Assembly (NCBI RefSeq): GCF_009650095.1
Contig: NZ_CP045915.1
Location: 3,596,001-3,660,000 of the forward strand
Direction: 5' to 3'
Length of the DNA: 64,000 bases
From: Gracilibacillus salitolerans
Lineage (GTDB): Bacteria > Bacillota > Bacilli > Bacillales > Amphibacillaceae
Shown here: piece by piece, positions 61,953-64,000 of the stretch
Numbering within the stretch: position 1 is the first letter of the stretch
How the letters are laid out: the number at the start of each line of letters is the position of its first letter
Program-made: the position numbers and the translations under genes
The notes under the pieces: generated by a model
The model's input: only the letters and a program-made list of their open reading frames with translations
The model's database searches: none
Told to the model about the DNA's origin: nothing

Positions 61953-62708
61953 CTATTTTAAAATATCTTTCACACTGTAATACTCCCCATTCTGGATGGA
62001 CTCTTCATCTAAAAGGCGATCAACTAATACTTTAGCAACCACATCGGTCTCACGGAGTTTATTTTCCGTTTTATAATTTTTAAACTGATCGACATCGATA
62101 AATTGACTTGGATCTGCTGAGCGAATTTCTCTCTGCATATCTGTATCCATAATACTCGGATCAAATAAAAAAACTTTATTACCCGTTTGGAGTTTTTCTT
62201 GTTCCACTGCTACTGTATTGGTATAGCGATCAAGACCTGCTTTTGTACTTCCATACGCATTCCAGCCGTAAACTGATCGATTGGCAGCGCCTGACGTTAC
62301 ATTAGCGATAACCAATGAAAAGTCGGAATCACGCCACGCATTCAGCCATAAATTGGTCACCACCATTGGCGATAATAAATTGACGTGGACATGAGCGGTT
62401 AATTTCGCTGCATCTTGTTTCCCTACTTGTTCAATTGGTGTGACTAATGCTGCATTCTGAACCAATTGAAGTGATTCTATCGGTTGTTTTTTCATAAAGG
62501 AAATAATATTTTCAAATGTTTTTTCTGTTTGTTCCATATCAGCTAAGTCGACCTGATAATGTTTGTACTTACCTGGTAAATCAGCGTTTTCCAGTTCCTG
62601 ATTTTCTCCTCTGGCAAGTCCAATCACATTAACAGATGCCTCCAACAGCAGTTTTGCTATCGATGCTCCAAGACCTTTTGACGTTCCAGTAACAACTGCA
62701 TATTTCAA
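61953..62708 (-). CDS. SDR-family oxidoreductase (YueD/benzil reductase-like)
   Basis: The 251-aa short-chain dehydrogenase has the cofactor motif VTGTSKGLGASIAK, the NNAG-equivalent VQNAALVTP, catalytic Ser in IANVTSGAANRSVYGWNAYGSTKAG (in parts, YxxxK at YGSTK) and FDPSIMDTDMQ. The pattern fits the sepiapterin/benzil reductase subgroup of which YueD is a member. NADPH use is likely. It lies 9 bp after the Cys/Met enzyme gene and may share its transcript. Confidence 0.8.
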   Translation of the reverse strand: MKYAVVTGTSKGLGASIAKLLLEASVNVIGLARGENQELENADLPGKYKHYQVDLADMEQTEKTFENIISFMKKQPIESLQLVQNAALVTPIEQVGKQDAAKLTAHVHVNLLSPMVVTNLWLNAWRDSDFSLVIANVTSGAANRSVYGWNAYGSTKAGLDRYTNTVAVEQEKLQTGNKVFLFDPSIMDTDMQREIRSADPSQFIDVDQFKNYKTENKLRETDVVAKVLVDRLLDEESIQNGEYYSVKDILK

Positions 62709-62717
62709 GTGATCACC

Positions 62718-63854
62718 TCATTTTTTTGCTTGATCTAATGCTTGTTTCATCGTAGATATTATATCAGCTGCATCTTCAATTCCAACTGAAATTCTGATTA
62801 AACCTTTCGTAATTCCTAATGCTTGTTGAGACAACTCTGGCAAGTTTCGGTGAGAAGTACCAATTGGATAAGATACCGTTGTTTCAACCCCAGCTAACGT
62901 CGCAACAATTTTGATCCAATCCAATGATTCAAAAAAGGTTGAAATATCGGCTTTGTTGGTAATATCGATCGTCACAATAGCGCCATTGCCTTGTTCCGAG
63001 ACATATTCTGGGTAATAAACTCTGTCTACTGCAGGATGTTCGGCAAGTGCTTCTGCTAATTTGGCTGCATTTTTAACATGACGTTCCATGCGGACACTTA
63101 ATGTTTTCAAACCTCTTACCGTTAACCATGCTTCAAATGGGCTTAAATTGGAGCCTAAATTGACAGTTTTTGTTTTTGCTTTCGCAATCAATTCCTCGTC
63201 TCCTGCTAGAACACCAGCCGTAATATCACTGTGACCGCCTAAATATTTCGTTGCACTATGTGCTACAAGGTTAACTCCCAATCTATAAGGTTGCACTAAA
63301 TAAGGAGTAGCAAACGTATTATCCACCATTGTCTTGAGGTTATGCTTGTTGGCAATTTCGACTATCTTTTCTAGATTCTCTACTCTTAAAAGAGGATTAG
63401 TAATCGATTCTGTATAAAGTAATACCGTATTTTCTTTAATGGCGTTCTCTAGATCATTTTTAAAGGAGACAAAGCTTACTTCTATGCCAAAGGAAGTTAG
63501 TTCGTTTGCTAACAATTCATAGGTGCCTCCATACAAATCTTCTGATGCTACGATATGGTCACCCGCTTGTGCTATCGAAAGAATCCCAACCATAATCGCT
63601 GAAAGTCCGGATGAAGTGGCAAGTCCTGTCGGTGCCGTTTCTAATTTTGCTACTGCTTGGCCCAATTCATCTGTATTTGGGTTCCCTACTCTTGTATATA
63701 AATATTCTCGTTCACCATTGTAGAAATTCTCAATATCTTCTAAGTTTTGAAAGGTGAAAGCTGATGTTTGATGAATTGGTGTAACTTTTGTCGGTGTACC
63801 TTCTTTTCTTTTCATTGTTACGTGCACAGATTTCGTATCAAATCCTTGTCCCAT
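62718..63854 (-). CDS. Cys/Met metabolism PLP enzyme (cystathionine gamma-synthase/lyase family)
   Basis: The 378-aa product starts MGQGFDTKSVHVTMKRKEG and has PIHQTSAFTF, YTRVGNPNTDELGQAVAKLE, SSGLSAIMVGIL, the PLP Lys in LVAHSATKYLGGHSDI and the ending IRISVGIEDAADI. It works at the cystathionine step of methionine/cysteine interconversion. Whether it is a synthase (MetI) or lyase (MccB/MetC-like) is not decided by sequence alone. No SAM riboswitch is seen in the 140 bp upstream. Confidence 0.87.
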   Translation of the reverse strand: MGQGFDTKSVHVTMKRKEGTPTKVTPIHQTSAFTFQNLEDIENFYNGEREYLYTRVGNPNTDELGQAVAKLETAPTGLATSSGLSAIMVGILSIAQAGDHIVASEDLYGGTYELLANELTSFGIEVSFVSFKNDLENAIKENTVLLYTESITNPLLRVENLEKIVEIANKHNLKTMVDNTFATPYLVQPYRLGVNLVAHSATKYLGGHSDITAGVLAGDEELIAKAKTKTVNLGSNLSPFEAWLTVRGLKTLSVRMERHVKNAAKLAEALAEHPAVDRVYYPEYVSEQGNGAIVTIDITNKADISTFFESLDWIKIVATLAGVETTVSYPIGTSHRNLPELSQQALGITKGLIRISVGIEDAADIISTMKQALDQAKK

Positions 63855-64000
63855 TGTTGCTCGTCCTCTCTATCTAAACATTCTGACTTCTTTTCTAATA
63901 ATACTACTTTAACGCAAAAATCAAGTTTTTCCAATTAAGAAAAACCTGACCTATCTAATCACGCTTGATTCTAAGTAGATAAAAACTTCGCACTAATTAA
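63855..64000. other. Upstream region of the Cys/Met enzyme gene
   Basis: AT-rich flank with an imperfect inverted repeat (AGTTTTTCC ... GGAAAAACCT-like bases near 63923-63950). No S-box, T-box or second gene was recognised before the window ends. Confidence 0.4.

Noticed and set aside
63855..64000. A SAM riboswitch before the Cys/Met enzyme
   Set aside because: None of the conserved S-box blocks are present on the minus strand.

Overview
The window looks like chromosomal DNA of a low-GC, endospore-forming member of the Bacillaceae. Support comes from an alpha/beta-type SASP, YabG, YheC/D-type and YjcZ-type genes, strong AGGAGG ribosome binding sites, and gene order matching the Bacillus subtilis yha/yhe/hem/ecs region. 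The repeat types and a Na+-symporter locus fit a halotolerant relative such as Gracilibacillus, Oceanobacillus or Virgibacillus, but the genus cannot be fixed from sequence alone.

Layout. 0-2.6 kb: a VTC-type polyphosphate polymerase gene coupled to DUF4956, divergent from an ECF sigma factor and its LCP-like membrane anti-sigma candidate. 2.6-5.3 kb: an acetyltransferase and a 1,657-bp tnpB-only transposon sitting inside a secreted/membrane protein gene that also has a nonsense codon. 5.3-11 kb: an O-methyltransferase fusion behind a promoter with a perfect 20-bp palindrome, a THUMP-type RNA methylase, an AraC/GyrI regulator, a coiled-coil protein and an M48 protease. 11-19.4 kb: lplJ, yhfH, hemEHY, pbpF and hmoB. 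19.4-20.4 kb: a thioredoxin/BdbC pair. 20.4-24.8 kb: tenI-thiO-thiS-thiG-thiF behind a TPP riboswitch. 24.9-35.6 kb: a ferritin-like protein, an M20 amidohydrolase, ecsAB, hit, yhaH, prsA, yhaM and DedA. 35.7-50.3 kb: yhaO-yhaN, a PutP symporter with a tiny partner protein, a broken NERD gene, yhaQP, yheA, yheB and a YheC/D protein. 50.5-64 kb: a PucR-type regulator, msmX, SASP, fumC, yabG, a VanY-like lipoprotein, a CDF transporter, azlCD, map, yjcZ, an SDR and a Cys/Met gamma-lyase-family enzyme.

Most genes are ordinary housekeeping genes. The accessory interest is in the tnpB insertion with reconstructable ends, in at least four families of small intergenic repeats, in a pseudoknot-capable leader before hit, in a PerR-box-like dyad before hemE, in the ECF/LCP-like pair, and in several very small genes (yhfH, the symporter partner, a 46-aa membrane protein, yjcZ). 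No tRNA, rRNA, CRISPR array, prophage or defence island was seen.
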